From NCBI GenBank assembly GCA_000434915.1, contig FR882072.1, positions 1-32,607 on the forward strand: a stretch of 32,607 nt of DNA. Reading direction: 5' to 3'. Of this stretch, positions 8,020 through 16,238 are shown one piece after another (position 1 is the stretch's first letter; every line of letters starts with the position of its first letter). The notes under the pieces are model-generated. The model made no database searches. It saw only the letters and a program-made list of their open reading frames with translations, and had not been told where the DNA came from. The position numbers were made by a program, and so were the translations under genes. Source of the DNA: Ruminococcus sp. CAG:563. GTDB taxonomy: Bacteria > Bacillota > Clostridia > Oscillospirales > Acutalibacteraceae.

Positions 8020-9135
8020 TTAATCAAGAAAATCCTTAAGCTTCTTGCTTCTGCTCGGGTGACGAAGCTTTCTGAGAGCCTTGGCCTCAATCTGACGGAT
8101 ACGCTCACGGGTAACGTCAAACTCCTTGCCGACCTCCTCAAGAGTGTGCGGATGTCCGCCCTCAAGGCCGAAGCGGAGAGCCAAAACCTTTGCCTCACGG
8201 GGAGTAAGCGTTTCAAGAACGTCGTCAAGCTGCTCCTTGAGAAGAAGAATCGAAGCCGCATCTGCCGGTGCCGGAGCATCGTCATCGGGAATGAAGTCAC
8301 CAAGGTGGCTGTCCTCCTCCTCGCCGATAGGAGTTTCAAGCGAAACAGGCTCCTGAGCTACACGGAGAATTTCACGAACCTTTGAAACAGGCATTGAAAG
8401 CTCCTGTGCGATCTCCTCTGCACTCGGGTCTCTGCCATTCTTGTGAAGGAGCTGGCTGTTGGTCTTTTTAACCTTATTGATAGTTTCAACCATGTGAACG
8501 GGAATTCGGATCGTTCTTGCCTGGTCGGCGATTGCACGGGTTATAGCCTGTCTGATCCACCATGTAGCATAGGTTGAAAACTTGAAGCCCTTTGTATAGT
8601 CGAACTTATCAACCGCCTTGATAAGACCGAGATTACCCTCCTGAATGAGGTCAAGAAAATGCATACCTCTGCCGACATATCTCTTTGCTATTGAAACAAC
8701 AAGACGAAGGTTTGCTTCGGCAAGACGCTTCTTTGCGGCAGCGTCGTTATCGTTTATTCTCATTGCGAGGTCAATTTCTTCCTCGGCCGTAAGAAGAGGA
8801 ATACGTCCGATCTCCTTAAGATAAACCTTAACAGGATCGTCTGCACCCTGATTTTTATCGTCAACATCCTCTGTTGCAAGCTCTGCCGACTTTGGCATGT
8901 CCATGTCAAAATCAACATTCTCGAGGTCAACGTTTGAAAGGTCGTCAACAAGCTCGATATTCTGATTTTCAATCGTTTCATAGAGCTTATCAAGGTCCTC
9001 AAGATCGAGGTCAATATCAAGAATTGCCTGGTCAATATCCTGAGTTGTGAGCTTGCCGTTTGCCTTGCCCTTTTCAATGAGGTTTTTAAGAACGGTTTTT
9101 TTGTCCAAAGGTGCTGTCATTGCATTGTTTTCCAT
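8020..9135 (-). CDS. rpoD: Primary sigma factor RpoD (SigA)
   Basis: Housekeeping sigma-70 subunit of RNA polymerase. At 371 residues it has the compact length of Firmicute SigA. Order of domains: region 1.1 (about 10-60), region 1.2 (DDPVKVYLKEIGRIPLLT), region 2 with RYVGRGMHFLDLIQEGNLGL and FSTYATWWIRQAITRAI, region 3 (IRIPVHMVETINKV), region 4.2 helix-turn-helix (TLEEVGKEFDVTRERIRQIE) ending FLD. ATG at 9135 with AAGGAGT at 9142-9148. It lies 15 bp downstream of dnaG, the standard macromolecular synthesis arrangement. Its promoters match those marked elsewhere here. Confidence 0.98.
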   Translation of the reverse strand: MENNAMTAPLDKKTVLKNLIEKGKANGKLTTQDIDQAILDIDLDLEDLDKLYETIENQNIELVDDLSNVDLENVDFDMDMPKSAELATEDVDDKNQGADDPVKVYLKEIGRIPLLTAEEEIDLAMRINDNDAAAKKRLAEANLRLVVSIAKRYVGRGMHFLDLIQEGNLGLIKAVDKFDYTKGFKFSTYATWWIRQAITRAIADQARTIRIPVHMVETINKVKKTNSQLLHKNGRDPSAEEIAQELSMPVSKVREILRVAQEPVSLETPIGEEEDSHLGDFIPDDDAPAPADAASILLLKEQLDDVLETLTPREAKVLALRFGLEGGHPHTLEEVGKEFDVTRERIRQIEAKALRKLRHPSRSKKLKDFLD

Positions 9136-9150
9136 AGCGTTACTCCTTAT

Positions 9151-10911
9151 TTAACTTCCGTTTGGATTTTTGAAAAGATTTCTGAATTCATCGTCGCTCA
9201 GCTGAGAAACATCGGAAACAGACATCTTATTTTTTTCTTTTTCAAGAACTTTTATACAATCGTCACATTCCGTGACGGTATTACTTAGCTGATCGGTCAT
9301 TGAAGCGAAGCGTGCGATTCTGCCCATCTCCTCGGGAGTGAACTCCGAGGCAAGCAGTGAAAGTTCCGTTCCTCTGCCCTCGTCAAGTCGGCTTGCAAGC
9401 GCATGCCACACTCGGCGGTTGAAATCGGTAACAAAAATATCTTCGCCGACCTTACCCTTGATTTTTCTGTAAAAATCAGGATTCTGCATTATCGTGGCAA
9501 TGAGCGTTTCCTCGGCCTTGGCAGCTTTAAGGTGCTTTGACCGCTCGGGATTCACCGTGTCCTTCGGCATGACCGTGTCACGGACGATCTCGTTGAACTG
9601 CTCCTTGCTCTGTGCCCTCGTGAGCCGCTTGTATGCACGCTTTATCTCCTGCATTATGGCGTCCTTGCTGACCGACATCTCGTTGGCAAGCTTCGTTGCG
9701 TAAATATCCTGCTCGATTGGGTTGCCCGTTGAAAGGATATCGGCAACGGCTGTCAGAAACTTCGACTTGCCGTCAATCGACTCAAGGTCATATTTGTCAC
9801 GCTCACGCAAAATGCTGTATTCTATATCGTTTGCGGCACCGTCAAGAAGATTTTGGAACTTCTCTTTGCCGTAATTTTTAATAATCTCATCGGGATCCTT
9901 ACCGCCCGTGAGCTTTAAGACCCTGATTTTCAGTCCCGTCTGTCCGAAAATTCCGATTGCACGCTTGGTCGCCTTCTGACCCGCTTCGTCGGAATCATAG
10001 GAAAGAATAACCTCGTCGGCATATCTGGAAATCAGTCTCGCCTGCTCCTGCGTAAGTGCCGTTCCGAGACAGGCAATGGAATTCGTAAAGCCTGCCTGGT
10101 GCAAGGCGATAACGTCCATATAGCCCTCACAGACAATCAAGCTGCTCGGGTTACCGTTCTTGGCAAAGTTCAGTGCAAAAACGCCGTTACTTTTCTTGTA
10201 AACGAGCGTGTCCGACGTGTTGACGTACTTCGGCTTCGAATCATCAAGCACACGGCCGCCGAAGGCGATAACATTTCCTCTGAGGTCGATTATCGGCACC
10301 ATGGCACGGTTTCTGAAGTTGTCGTAATAGCTCACTCTGCCGTTTTTTTCGCTCTTTTTGACGAGGTTGGCGTCATAAAGCTCCTGATTGGTGAAGCCCT
10401 TTGAGTGCATATGCTCACGCAGTGCGTCCCACGAATCGGGTGCGAAACCGAGGCCGAAATGCTTTATCGTCTGCATTGAGAGCCGTCGCTTGCCTGCAAA
10501 ATAATCAAGACCTACCTTGCCCTGCGGCGACATCATTGTTTGATGAAAAAATCTTGCTGCCTCACGGTTAGCAGCCAAAATCCGCTGACGGTGCTTTGCG
10601 ATGGTATCGTCATAGCCCTCGTCGGGCATTCTCATTCCTGCCCTGTCGGCAAGCTGCTTGACCGCCTCGACATAATCGAGATTTTCGATTCGACGCATAA
10701 ATGTTATTGCGTCGCCTCCTGCTCCGCAGCCGAAGCAATAAAACGACTGACTCTCCGGATAAACGGTAAAGGACGGTGTTTTTTCGTTATGGAACGGGCA
10801 CAAGCCCTTGGGGTTTCTGCCGCGCTTTGAGAGGTTGACATATTGAGATATAAGGCTCTCGATATCGGTTCTTTCACGCAGCTCGTTCAGAAACTCATCG
10901 CTTATTGCCAT
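9151..10911 (-). CDS. dnaG: DNA primase
   Basis: Synthesises RNA primers at the replication fork. The 586 residues show the CHC2 zinc-binding domain with Cys38, His41, Cys59 and Cys62, then the catalytic core with the TOPRIM motifs (VCEGYMDVIALH and YDSDEAGQKA), and a C-terminal helicase-binding part. ATG at 10911 with TAAGGAGGT upstream. It sits between dgt (26 bp upstream) and rpoD (15 bp downstream). Nothing odd is seen in length or motifs. Confidence 0.98.
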   Translation of the reverse strand: MAISDEFLNELRERTDIESLISQYVNLSKRGRNPKGLCPFHNEKTPSFTVYPESQSFYCFGCGAGGDAITFMRRIENLDYVEAVKQLADRAGMRMPDEGYDDTIAKHRQRILAANREAARFFHQTMMSPQGKVGLDYFAGKRRLSMQTIKHFGLGFAPDSWDALREHMHSKGFTNQELYDANLVKKSEKNGRVSYYDNFRNRAMVPIIDLRGNVIAFGGRVLDDSKPKYVNTSDTLVYKKSNGVFALNFAKNGNPSSLIVCEGYMDVIALHQAGFTNSIACLGTALTQEQARLISRYADEVILSYDSDEAGQKATKRAIGIFGQTGLKIRVLKLTGGKDPDEIIKNYGKEKFQNLLDGAANDIEYSILRERDKYDLESIDGKSKFLTAVADILSTGNPIEQDIYATKLANEMSVSKDAIMQEIKRAYKRLTRAQSKEQFNEIVRDTVMPKDTVNPERSKHLKAAKAEETLIATIMQNPDFYRKIKGKVGEDIFVTDFNRRVWHALASRLDEGRGTELSLLASEFTPEEMGRIARFASMTDQLSNTVTECDDCIKVLEKEKNKMSVSDVSQLSDDEFRNLFKNPNGS

Positions 10912-10936
10912 AATATCAACCTCCTTATTTTTTATT

Positions 10937-11941
10937 TTAAACCATCATCCACGAATTTGGCACAAAAAGCATTTCAAACGTGCTGACGGCAAATCTGTCC
11001 GTCATGCCTGCAACATAGTCGCAGACGGCACGCTCAACGCCCTCTTTTTCGCTTATTTTTATGTAAAGCTCGGGCATCTCGTCGGGATGATTCAAGTAAT
11101 ACTCATAAAGCCACTTTATCATCTCGATCGCCTTTGTCTCCTCGCTCTTGCAAGCCGGATTCGTGTAAACCCTCTCAAACATGAACGAGTGAAGAGTTGC
11201 AAACGCATCGGCACAATCCTCGCCGAGAATTATATCATTTTTGCTGTTTTTCACAACGGATTTAACAAGCTTATCTATACGCTGCCCCTTTGAATAGCCG
11301 AGTGCATCACGGATATCCTTCGGAATATCCTCCTCTTTCATCACTCCGGCATGAACGGCGTCGTCAATATCGTGATTTATATATGCGATTCTGTCGGCAA
11401 TACGGACAATTCTGCCTTCCAGTGTTGCCGCTTCCTCGCCGTTTGTATGACGTTCAATGCCGTTTCTGACCTCCCAGGTGAGGTTCAGGCCCTTGCCCTC
11501 TTTCTCAATGACATCAACCACTCTGACGCTCTGCTCATAGTGGCGAAATCCGCCGTAGCAAACACTGTTGAGTGCACGCTCACCTGCATGGCCGAACGGG
11601 GTGTGCCCGAGGTCATGACCGAGTGCAATCGCCTCAGTCAGCGTCTCGTTAAGTCCGAGGCAGACCGCAATAGTCCTCGCAATCTGAGCAACCTCAAGGG
11701 TGTGGGTCAATCGAGTTCTGTAGTAATCACCCTGCGGTGAAAGAAAAACCTGGGTTTTATGCTTGAGACGACGAAAAGAGTTGCAATGGATGACACGGTC
11801 ACGGTCATGCTGAAAGCATGTTCGCAGCTCGGTTTCCGGTTCAAAGACCTGTCTGCCCCTGCTCGAATCGGAGAAGCAGGCGTTGCTGCTCAGAATAAGA
11901 TGCTCGTTTTCGCAAAGTCTTTCTCTGACCGTTTTTTCCAT
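10937..11941 (-). CDS. dgt: Deoxyguanosinetriphosphate triphosphohydrolase-like protein
   Basis: HD-superfamily dNTPase that hydrolyses dGTP (or other dNTPs) to the nucleoside and triphosphate. About 334 residues, in the range of the Dgt/type 2 family. The HD metal site is seen in RLTHTLEVAQIAR and LGHDLGHTPFGHAGE; DRIAYINHDIDDA is the third family motif. Start taken at ATG 11941 (MEKTVRERLCENE) with GGAGG at 11950-11954; the longer ORF adds nine residues upstream of that site. It is the first gene of the dgt-dnaG-rpoD cluster, a common arrangement in clostridia. Confidence 0.93.
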   Translation of the reverse strand: MEKTVRERLCENEHLILSSNACFSDSSRGRQVFEPETELRTCFQHDRDRVIHCNSFRRLKHKTQVFLSPQGDYYRTRLTHTLEVAQIARTIAVCLGLNETLTEAIALGHDLGHTPFGHAGERALNSVCYGGFRHYEQSVRVVDVIEKEGKGLNLTWEVRNGIERHTNGEEAATLEGRIVRIADRIAYINHDIDDAVHAGVMKEEDIPKDIRDALGYSKGQRIDKLVKSVVKNSKNDIILGEDCADAFATLHSFMFERVYTNPACKSEETKAIEMIKWLYEYYLNHPDEMPELYIKISEKEGVERAVCDYVAGMTDRFAVSTFEMLFVPNSWMMV

Positions 11942-12018
11942 ACAAAACACCTCCGGAAGGCTTCTCAATAATTATATACTCCGTTTTTCGCCCTTTTCCT
12001 CTTTTTATTTTAAAAAAT

Positions 12019-12639
12019 TTAAGGCATAGCCTCAAAAGCTTCGCCGATTTCTTCACTTTTTAGCTTTCCGAAGCTCAAATTGACAAGCTTTTTTTCAAAA
12101 TTATCGACATCATCTGTCGGCATTTTGAAAGTAACCGTCACCGTGTCGGCAAAATCGGTATCATCGATCACTCCTCCGCATTCGGGTATGAGCGAATTGA
12201 GCCTGCCGTAAAAATTGTAATCGCAGCAGACCTTCAGCACCTTGCAAAGCTTCATCGTTACGATTCCGCCTGCCTCAACAGCAATCTTGGCGGTGTGGGA
12301 ATACGCCCTGACAAGCCCGCCCGTACCGAGAAGCGTGCCTCCGAAATAACGGGTAGCAACAACAACGCAGTCTGTCAGATTCTCCTTGACAAGAACATCA
12401 AGCACGGGAATTCCGGCCGTTCCCTGCGGCTCGCCGTCATCGGAATAGCGGCGTATCTGCCCGTCCCGGAGAACATAGGCATAGACATTGTGAGTCGCAT
12501 CCCAATGCTTTGATTTTATCTCATTGATAAAGGCGACCGCCTCATCCTGAGTTGCAACGGGCTTAATATAGCCGATAAATCTGGATTTTTTCTCGACGAA
12601 CTCGTCGCTCGATGCTTTCGCAATCGTTCTGTACTCCAA
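12019..12639 (-). CDS. yigZ: YigZ/IMPACT family protein
   Basis: A 206-residue member of the UPF0029/IMPACT family; the biochemical role is poorly defined and thought to be linked to translation or ribosome-associated regulation. The N-terminal family core is intact: EKKSRFIGYIKPV, THNVYAYVLRDG, YSDDGEPQGTAGIPVLDVL, and VVVATRYFGGTLLGTGGLVRAYS, followed by a C-terminal DUF1949-like domain. The start is TTG at 12639 (then Glu-Tyr-Arg) with an AAGGGGGA ribosome binding site. It is 77 bp upstream of dgt and may be cotranscribed with it. Confidence 0.93.
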   Translation of the reverse strand: MEYRTIAKASSDEFVEKKSRFIGYIKPVATQDEAVAFINEIKSKHWDATHNVYAYVLRDGQIRRYSDDGEPQGTAGIPVLDVLVKENLTDCVVVATRYFGGTLLGTGGLVRAYSHTAKIAVEAGGIVTMKLCKVLKVCCDYNFYGRLNSLIPECGGVIDDTDFADTVTVTFKMPTDDVDNFEKKLVNLSFGKLKSEEIGEAFEAMP

Positions 12640-12663
12640 GGCGATCCCCCTTCCTTATTATCT

Positions 12664-12691
12664 AAAAAAAGACGGTGTTAAATACACCGCC
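12664..12691 (-). terminator. Terminator after rpmE
   Basis: On the minus strand GGCGGTGT (12691-12684) pairs with ACACCGTC (12678-12671) across a short loop, followed by seven T (12670-12664). It ends the monocistronic rpmE transcript and separates it from yigZ. Confidence 0.88.
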
Positions 12692-12704
12692 TTTTCTCTC
12701 ATCA

Positions 12705-12908
12705 TTATTTAGACAAATTGAAACGCTTATTGAAGCGGTCAACACGTCCGCCGGTATCAACAAGCTTCTGCTTACCTGTAAAGAACGGGTGGCATTTTGA
12801 GCAAATATCAACACGGAGATCTTTCTTTGTTGAACAAGTCTTTATCTCATTACCGCAAGCACAACGAACAACCGTCTCTTCGTACTTAGGATGAATTCCT
12901 TCCTTCAT
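12705..12908 (-). CDS. rpmE: 50S ribosomal protein L31, zinc-binding type
   Basis: A 67-residue ribosomal protein L31. The family signature HPKYEETVV is at the N-terminus and HPFFTGKQKLVDTGGRVDRFNKRF at the C-terminus. Four cysteines (CACG, CSTK and ICSKCHPF) mark the zinc-containing (C+) form, whose zinc can be mobilised. Start at ATG 12908 (MKEGIHPKY) with GAGGTG upstream; the nine residues before it in the open frame are not part of the family. It has its own promoter and terminator. Confidence 0.97.
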   Translation of the reverse strand: MKEGIHPKYEETVVRCACGNEIKTCSTKKDLRVDICSKCHPFFTGKQKLVDTGGRVDRFNKRFNLSK

Positions 12909-12944
12909 GTGTTTCACCTCTTTCGATATATTCACGCAACAGCT

Positions 12945-12973
12945 ATTGTATCACAGGTTTTGTGAAAATGCAA
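12945..12973 (-). promoter_or_regulatory. rpmE promoter within a nested dyad
   Basis: Minus strand: -35 TTGCAT (12973-12968), 17-bp spacer, -10 TACAAT (12950-12945). An outer inverted repeat AGCTATTG (12941-12948) / CAATAGCT (12971-12978) and an inner TCACA/TGTGA (12951-12955, 12961-12965) cover both boxes, so a regulator could bind here. Confidence 0.65.
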
Positions 12974-12993
12974 TAGCTTTTACAAATATTTTT

Positions 12994-13013
12994 AAAAAAA
13001 CAGACCCCGTCTG
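12994..13013 (-). terminator. Distal terminator of the 5S rRNA gene
   Basis: On the minus strand CAGAC (13013-13009) pairs with GTCTG (13005-13001) over a 3-nt loop and is followed by seven T. It is the second hairpin after the 5S gene. Confidence 0.7.
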
Positions 13014-13033
13014 CTGACAGGATCCGTGAAAGC

Positions 13034-13059
13034 AAAACAGCCGTTGCGAAAACGACTGT
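13034..13059 (-). terminator. Proximal terminator of the 5S rRNA gene
   Basis: On the minus strand ACAGTCGTT (13059-13051) pairs with AACGGCTGT (13045-13037), allowing one G-T pair, over the loop TTCGC and followed by TTTT. It lies about 9 nt past the mature 5S 3' end. Confidence 0.75.
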
Positions 13060-13067
13060 TTAATTAT

Positions 13068-13183
13068 GTCGGCGTCGCCTTATCTTCCCGGGCGGCTGCC
13101 CGCCAAGTATTTTCAGCGCTGAAGAGCTTAACTACCGTGTTCGGGATGGGAACGGGTGGACCCTCTTCGCCATCGACACCGAC
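13068..13183 (-). rRNA. rrf: 5S ribosomal RNA
   Basis: A 116-nt 5S rRNA on the minus strand. The ends form a 10-bp helix I (GUCGGUGUCG from 13183, CGACGCCGAC to 13068). Internal landmarks are the conserved CCACCCGUUCCCAUCCCGAAC segment and AGUUAAGCUCUUCAGCGC. No 16S or 23S gene is adjacent: rpmE follows and a protein gene precedes. It has its own promoter and two downstream hairpins, so it is a stand-alone 5S transcription unit. Confidence 0.96.
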
Positions 13184-13187
13184 TCTG

Positions 13188-13207
13188 TTGGGAACTATTG
13201 TTCCCAA
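13188..13207 (-). other. Perfect hairpin in the 5S leader
   Basis: TTGGGAAC (13188-13195) and GTTCCCAA (13200-13207) form an 8-bp perfect stem with a 4-nt loop. It lies between the predicted transcription start (about 13212) and the mature 5S 5' end, so it may be an RNase processing site of the precursor. Confidence 0.7.
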
Positions 13208-13218
13208 ACGACTTGCTT

Positions 13219-13247
13219 ATTATATACCGTGATTGCCGATTTGTCAA
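13219..13247 (-). promoter_or_regulatory. Full-consensus promoter for the solitary 5S gene
   Basis: Minus strand: -35 TTGACA (13247-13242), 17-bp spacer, -10 TATAAT (13224-13219). Both boxes are perfect. It directs transcription into the leader hairpin and the 5S rRNA. Confidence 0.88.
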
Positions 13248-13265
13248 GCTTTTTTTGAAAGTTTT

Positions 13266-13754
13266 TTACTTTTTTTCGATAACTTTTTCAATTTCGCCGA
13301 CATACATATAGTGGTAATCCTTTGCGGCATAGTTTTTCTCGATAGTCTTATCGAGAAATCCCGAATTGTCCAAGGGCTGAACCGCAATTTTTTTGCATTT
13401 GAGCGTCAGTCTTGCCTCGGCCGGGTAAACGGCCTCACCGTCGGTTGCAAGGCTCAGACCGGCTTCTTTTATTTTATCGCAGTCCCTGCCCGAGATCCTT
13501 CCGCAAAGGCGAAGCATATCCTTGTATTCGGGGTCAAAGAAACTGATTGTAAAATAATCCTGCTCATCAATGAATTTCTTTGTATATCTCTGCGGACGTA
13601 TAAATATGAACGCTACATCTCTGCCCCAAAGCTCACCGATTCCGCCCCAGCTGACGGTCAGGGTGTTCCATTTTTCGGGAGTGCCTGCACTGACGAGTGC
13701 CCAGTCATCGGCAATCAGCTTAACGGGATTTTCTTTTAATTCTTTAATTGTCAT
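13266..13754 (-). CDS. Flavin reductase-like (FMN-binding split barrel) protein
   Basis: A 162-residue protein of the flavin reductase/FMN-binding family. Visible features include the N-terminal ADDWALVSAGTPEKWNTLTVSWGGIGELWGRDVAFIFIRPQRYT, matching the flavin-binding start of the split barrel, and DYFTISFFDPEYKDMLRLCGRISGRDCDK, where CG..SGRD.DK is the family core. The substrate is unknown. It follows znuB by 21 bp without a visible terminator, so it may be the last gene of the zinc operon, although no direct functional link is evident. ATG at 13754. Confidence 0.87.
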   Translation of the reverse strand: MTIKELKENPVKLIADDWALVSAGTPEKWNTLTVSWGGIGELWGRDVAFIFIRPQRYTKKFIDEQDYFTISFFDPEYKDMLRLCGRISGRDCDKIKEAGLSLATDGEAVYPAEARLTLKCKKIAVQPLDNSGFLDKTIEKNYAAKDYHYMYVGEIEKVIEKK

Positions 13755-13775
13755 AGTACCACCTCATAGAGTAAT

Positions 13776-14600
13776 TTATGCTGCTTTTCTTTTTATCATT
13801 CCGACAAGAGAGAATATTCCGAACATTATCGCATTAACGGCCACAACGCTCGCACCTGCCGGCATTGAGAACGCAAACGAGACAAGCAGACCGATAAAGA
13901 AGCATACAACCGAAACAACAGCCGACACGATAACTACCTTCTTGAACGTCTTGCAAACCCGCATTGCCGTCAGTGCCGGGAAAATAACGAGGCTTGAAAT
14001 GAGCATTGCACCCATTATTCTCATGCCGATAACAACCGTTATTGCCGTCAGCAGGGCTATCAGTGTGTTGTACATTCCTGTTTTTGTGCCCGTCGCCGTT
14101 GCGAAATTTTCGTCAAACGTGACTGCAAAAATTTTATTGTAAAATACGCAGTAGAGAATCAGCATCGTCGCCGAAAGGGCTATGCTTATTATAACATCCG
14201 TACTGCTCATTGCAAGTATGCTGCCGAACATATATCCGTTTACATCGGAATTAAGCCCCGTCGTCATTGACGTTACGAGAATTCCGATCGCCAGTGCCGT
14301 GCTCGAAATAAGAGCTATTGCCGCATCGCCTTGGATCTTGCTGTTATCGCTCATCCTCAAAAGCAGAAATGCCGAAATGACTACGACAGGTACGGAAATT
14401 GCAAGCGGTGCAACATTCATCGCAAGTGCAATGCAGAGTGCACCGAATCCAACATGCGAAAGTCCGTCGCCTATCATTGAATATCGCTTTAAGACGAGCG
14501 TAACTCCGAGCAAAGCTGCACAGAGAGCAACCAGCACGCCGACAATTATCGCTCTGCGCATAAAGCCGTAGGAAAGCATCTGAACGAACATATCAAGCAT
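13776..14600 (-). CDS. znuB: Zinc ABC transporter permease (ZnuB/AdcB-type)
   Basis: A permease of about 274 residues of the ABC-3 family with at least seven hydrophobic segments. The cytoplasmic coupling region GDGLSHVGFGALCIAL and later EIFAVTFDENFATATG-like segment are typical. Start taken at the ATG at 14600 (MLDMFVQML) with GGAGGTG at 14607-14613; a longer ORF runs back to 14729 but would lie inside the ATPase gene and adds a soluble, non-family stretch. It overlaps the znuC end by 8 bp. The substrate is zinc by context (Zur, His-rich ZnuA); manganese is the alternative. Confidence 0.92.
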   Translation of the reverse strand: MLDMFVQMLSYGFMRRAIIVGVLVALCAALLGVTLVLKRYSMIGDGLSHVGFGALCIALAMNVAPLAISVPVVVISAFLLLRMSDNSKIQGDAAIALISSTALAIGILVTSMTTGLNSDVNGYMFGSILAMSSTDVIISIALSATMLILYCVFYNKIFAVTFDENFATATGTKTGMYNTLIALLTAITVVIGMRIMGAMLISSLVIFPALTAMRVCKTFKKVVIVSAVVSVVCFFIGLLVSFAFSMPAGASVVAVNAIMFGIFSLVGMIKRKAA

Positions 14601-15297
14601 GGCTGTCACCTCCGATAATCCTTTTTGCTGCCGCTGTTTTAAGATATTCCTCGGTCGTACCGAAGAAATCGCTGTCATGTTCCATGCAAAGAATTTTGTT
14701 TGCATATTGAATTGCACTCTTAACGTCATGAGTTACCATAATTATCGTAACGCCGTGCTCTTTATTGAGATGACTTATCAGCTTATACATATCCTCGGTC
14801 ACAAACGGGTCAAGACCTGTTGTCGGCTCATCGAGGAGCAGAAGCCTATCCGTCGCACACAATGCCCTTGCGAGCAAAACTCTCTGCTGCTGGCCGCCCG
14901 AAAGCTCGTTGAACGACTTGTTCTTTATGGAATTTATCTTCATGATATCCATGTTTTCCTGAGCGATTCGCCTGTCCTCGGCCGTGTAAAAAAGCTTTCC
15001 TTTTCCGCCGAGTCTGCCGCTGAGGACAACCTCCTTAACGCCGGCCGGGAAATCCTTTTGAACCTGTGTTTTCTGCGGCAAATAACCAATCTCGCTTTTC
15101 TTTATTCCGTTAAAATCTATGCTACCTTCGGAAATTTTCTGCAAACCGAGAATACCTTTCAGAAGTGTACTTTTTCCTGCTCCGTTCTCGCCGACGATGC
15201 AAAGGAAATCACCCTCATCAACGGTGAAGCTGACGCCGTCGACCGCCTTGGTAGAATCATAATTCATATGAATATTTTCGCATTTCAAAAGCTGCAT
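14593..15297 (-). CDS. znuC: Zinc ABC transporter ATP-binding protein (ZnuC/AdcC-type)
   Basis: A 234-residue ABC ATPase. Walker A GENGAGKST (about 36-44), Q-loop YLPQKTQ, signature LSGGQQQR, Walker B LLLLDEPT with D-loop GLDP, and the H-loop MVTHD are all present. Its start shares one base with the stop of znuA (TGATG), indicating translational coupling. It powers ZnuB with ZnuA as the extracellular binding protein. Confidence 0.95.
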   Translation of the reverse strand: MQLLKCENIHMNYDSTKAVDGVSFTVDEGDFLCIVGENGAGKSTLLKGILGLQKISEGSIDFNGIKKSEIGYLPQKTQVQKDFPAGVKEVVLSGRLGGKGKLFYTAEDRRIAQENMDIMKINSIKNKSFNELSGGQQQRVLLARALCATDRLLLLDEPTTGLDPFVTEDMYKLISHLNKEHGVTIIMVTHDVKSAIQYANKILCMEHDSDFFGTTEEYLKTAAAKRIIGGDSHA

Positions 15298-16238
15298 CAG
15301 TTCAGTGCCTCCTTTAAATTATTGTAATTTTGCCGCATGAGCGAAAGATATGTCTCTCCCCTCTTCATCTCGTCCGAAGAAATATTATGGCATGAATGAA
15401 GAAGAAGCATTTTTGCTCCCGTTTCAATCGAAACCGCCCTTGCAATTTTCGGCTCTGTCAGTTCCTCATAGAAAACAACCGGCAGCTTGTCCGTATTAAT
15501 CTTATCAATTATGTGAGCCATAACCGTTGCACTCGGCTCGGTATTGTCAACGCAGGAATCGAACGCCGCCGTGAATTCAATGCCGAATTCGTGAGTGAAG
15601 TTTTTCATTGCGAACCTTGAGCCGGAGACAATTTCCTTACGCTTTGAGCTTTTGACAAGCTCGGAAAATTTGTCTCCGAGCCTCAGTATTTCCGCAGAAT
15701 AGTTCTTTGCGTTTCCGCTGTAATAACTCGCATTGTTCGGGTCGGCTTCGCCCATCTCCTTAGCAATGCAGTCGACCATTTTAGCTGCCGTTTCAAGGTT
15801 TGTCCAGATATGCTCGTCCGTCTCGCCCTCATCGTGCTCATCATGCTCTTCGCCGTGATGATGATCGTGGTCGTGATCGTTGATCGCAATTCCAAGCTCG
15901 TCGGCGATATCAATCTTTTTCACGCTGTCGTTCTCAACTGCGTCCGTTATCTGCGTAACCCACGTTTCGGTGTGCTCGCTGACATAGAAAAAAATATCCG
16001 AATTTTCAAGCTCTATTATATCCCTCGGCGTCGGCTCATACGAATGGCTTTCAACACCCGTCGGCAGAAGCATTTTGACGTCCGCTCTGTCACCCGCAAC
16101 CTGTCGGGCAAAATCGTAAGGAGCAAAAATCGAGCAGACAACGCTCAGCCTGTCGCTCTTTTTCGGTGCTGTATACGAACAGCCGCAAAGCATGAGCATT
16201 ATAACAGCGAGCAAAATCGCCGTAATTTTATTTTTCAT
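15297..16238 (-). CDS. znuA: Zinc-binding lipoprotein (ZnuA/AdcA-type)
   Basis: Extracellular solute-binding protein of the cluster A-I metal family. Start at ATG 16238 (MKNKITAILL) with GGGAGGC upstream, giving 313 residues and an 11-bp overlap with zur. A lipoprotein signal with lipobox LCGC places the lipidated cysteine at residue 20. A His/Asp/Glu-rich loop (about 120-143) is the hallmark of zinc rather than manganese binders. Metal ligands visible: His65 (GVESHSYEP), His143 (DEHIW) and the histidines in LLHSCHNIS. Confidence 0.95.
   Translation of the reverse strand: MKNKITAILLAVIMLMLCGCSYTAPKKSDRLSVVCSIFAPYDFARQVAGDRADVKMLLPTGVESHSYEPTPRDIIELENSDIFFYVSEHTETWVTQITDAVENDSVKKIDIADELGIAINDHDHDHHHGEEHDEHDEGETDEHIWTNLETAAKMVDCIAKEMGEADPNNASYYSGNAKNYSAEILRLGDKFSELVKSSKRKEIVSGSRFAMKNFTHEFGIEFTAAFDSCVDNTEPSATVMAHIIDKINTDKLPVVFYEELTEPKIARAVSIETGAKMLLLHSCHNISSDEMKRGETYLSLMRQNYNNLKEALN

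Noticed and set aside
14599..15327. 242-residue plus-strand open frame opposite znuC
   Set aside because: It mirrors the conserved znuC gene, lacks a ribosome binding site and has no recognisable family.
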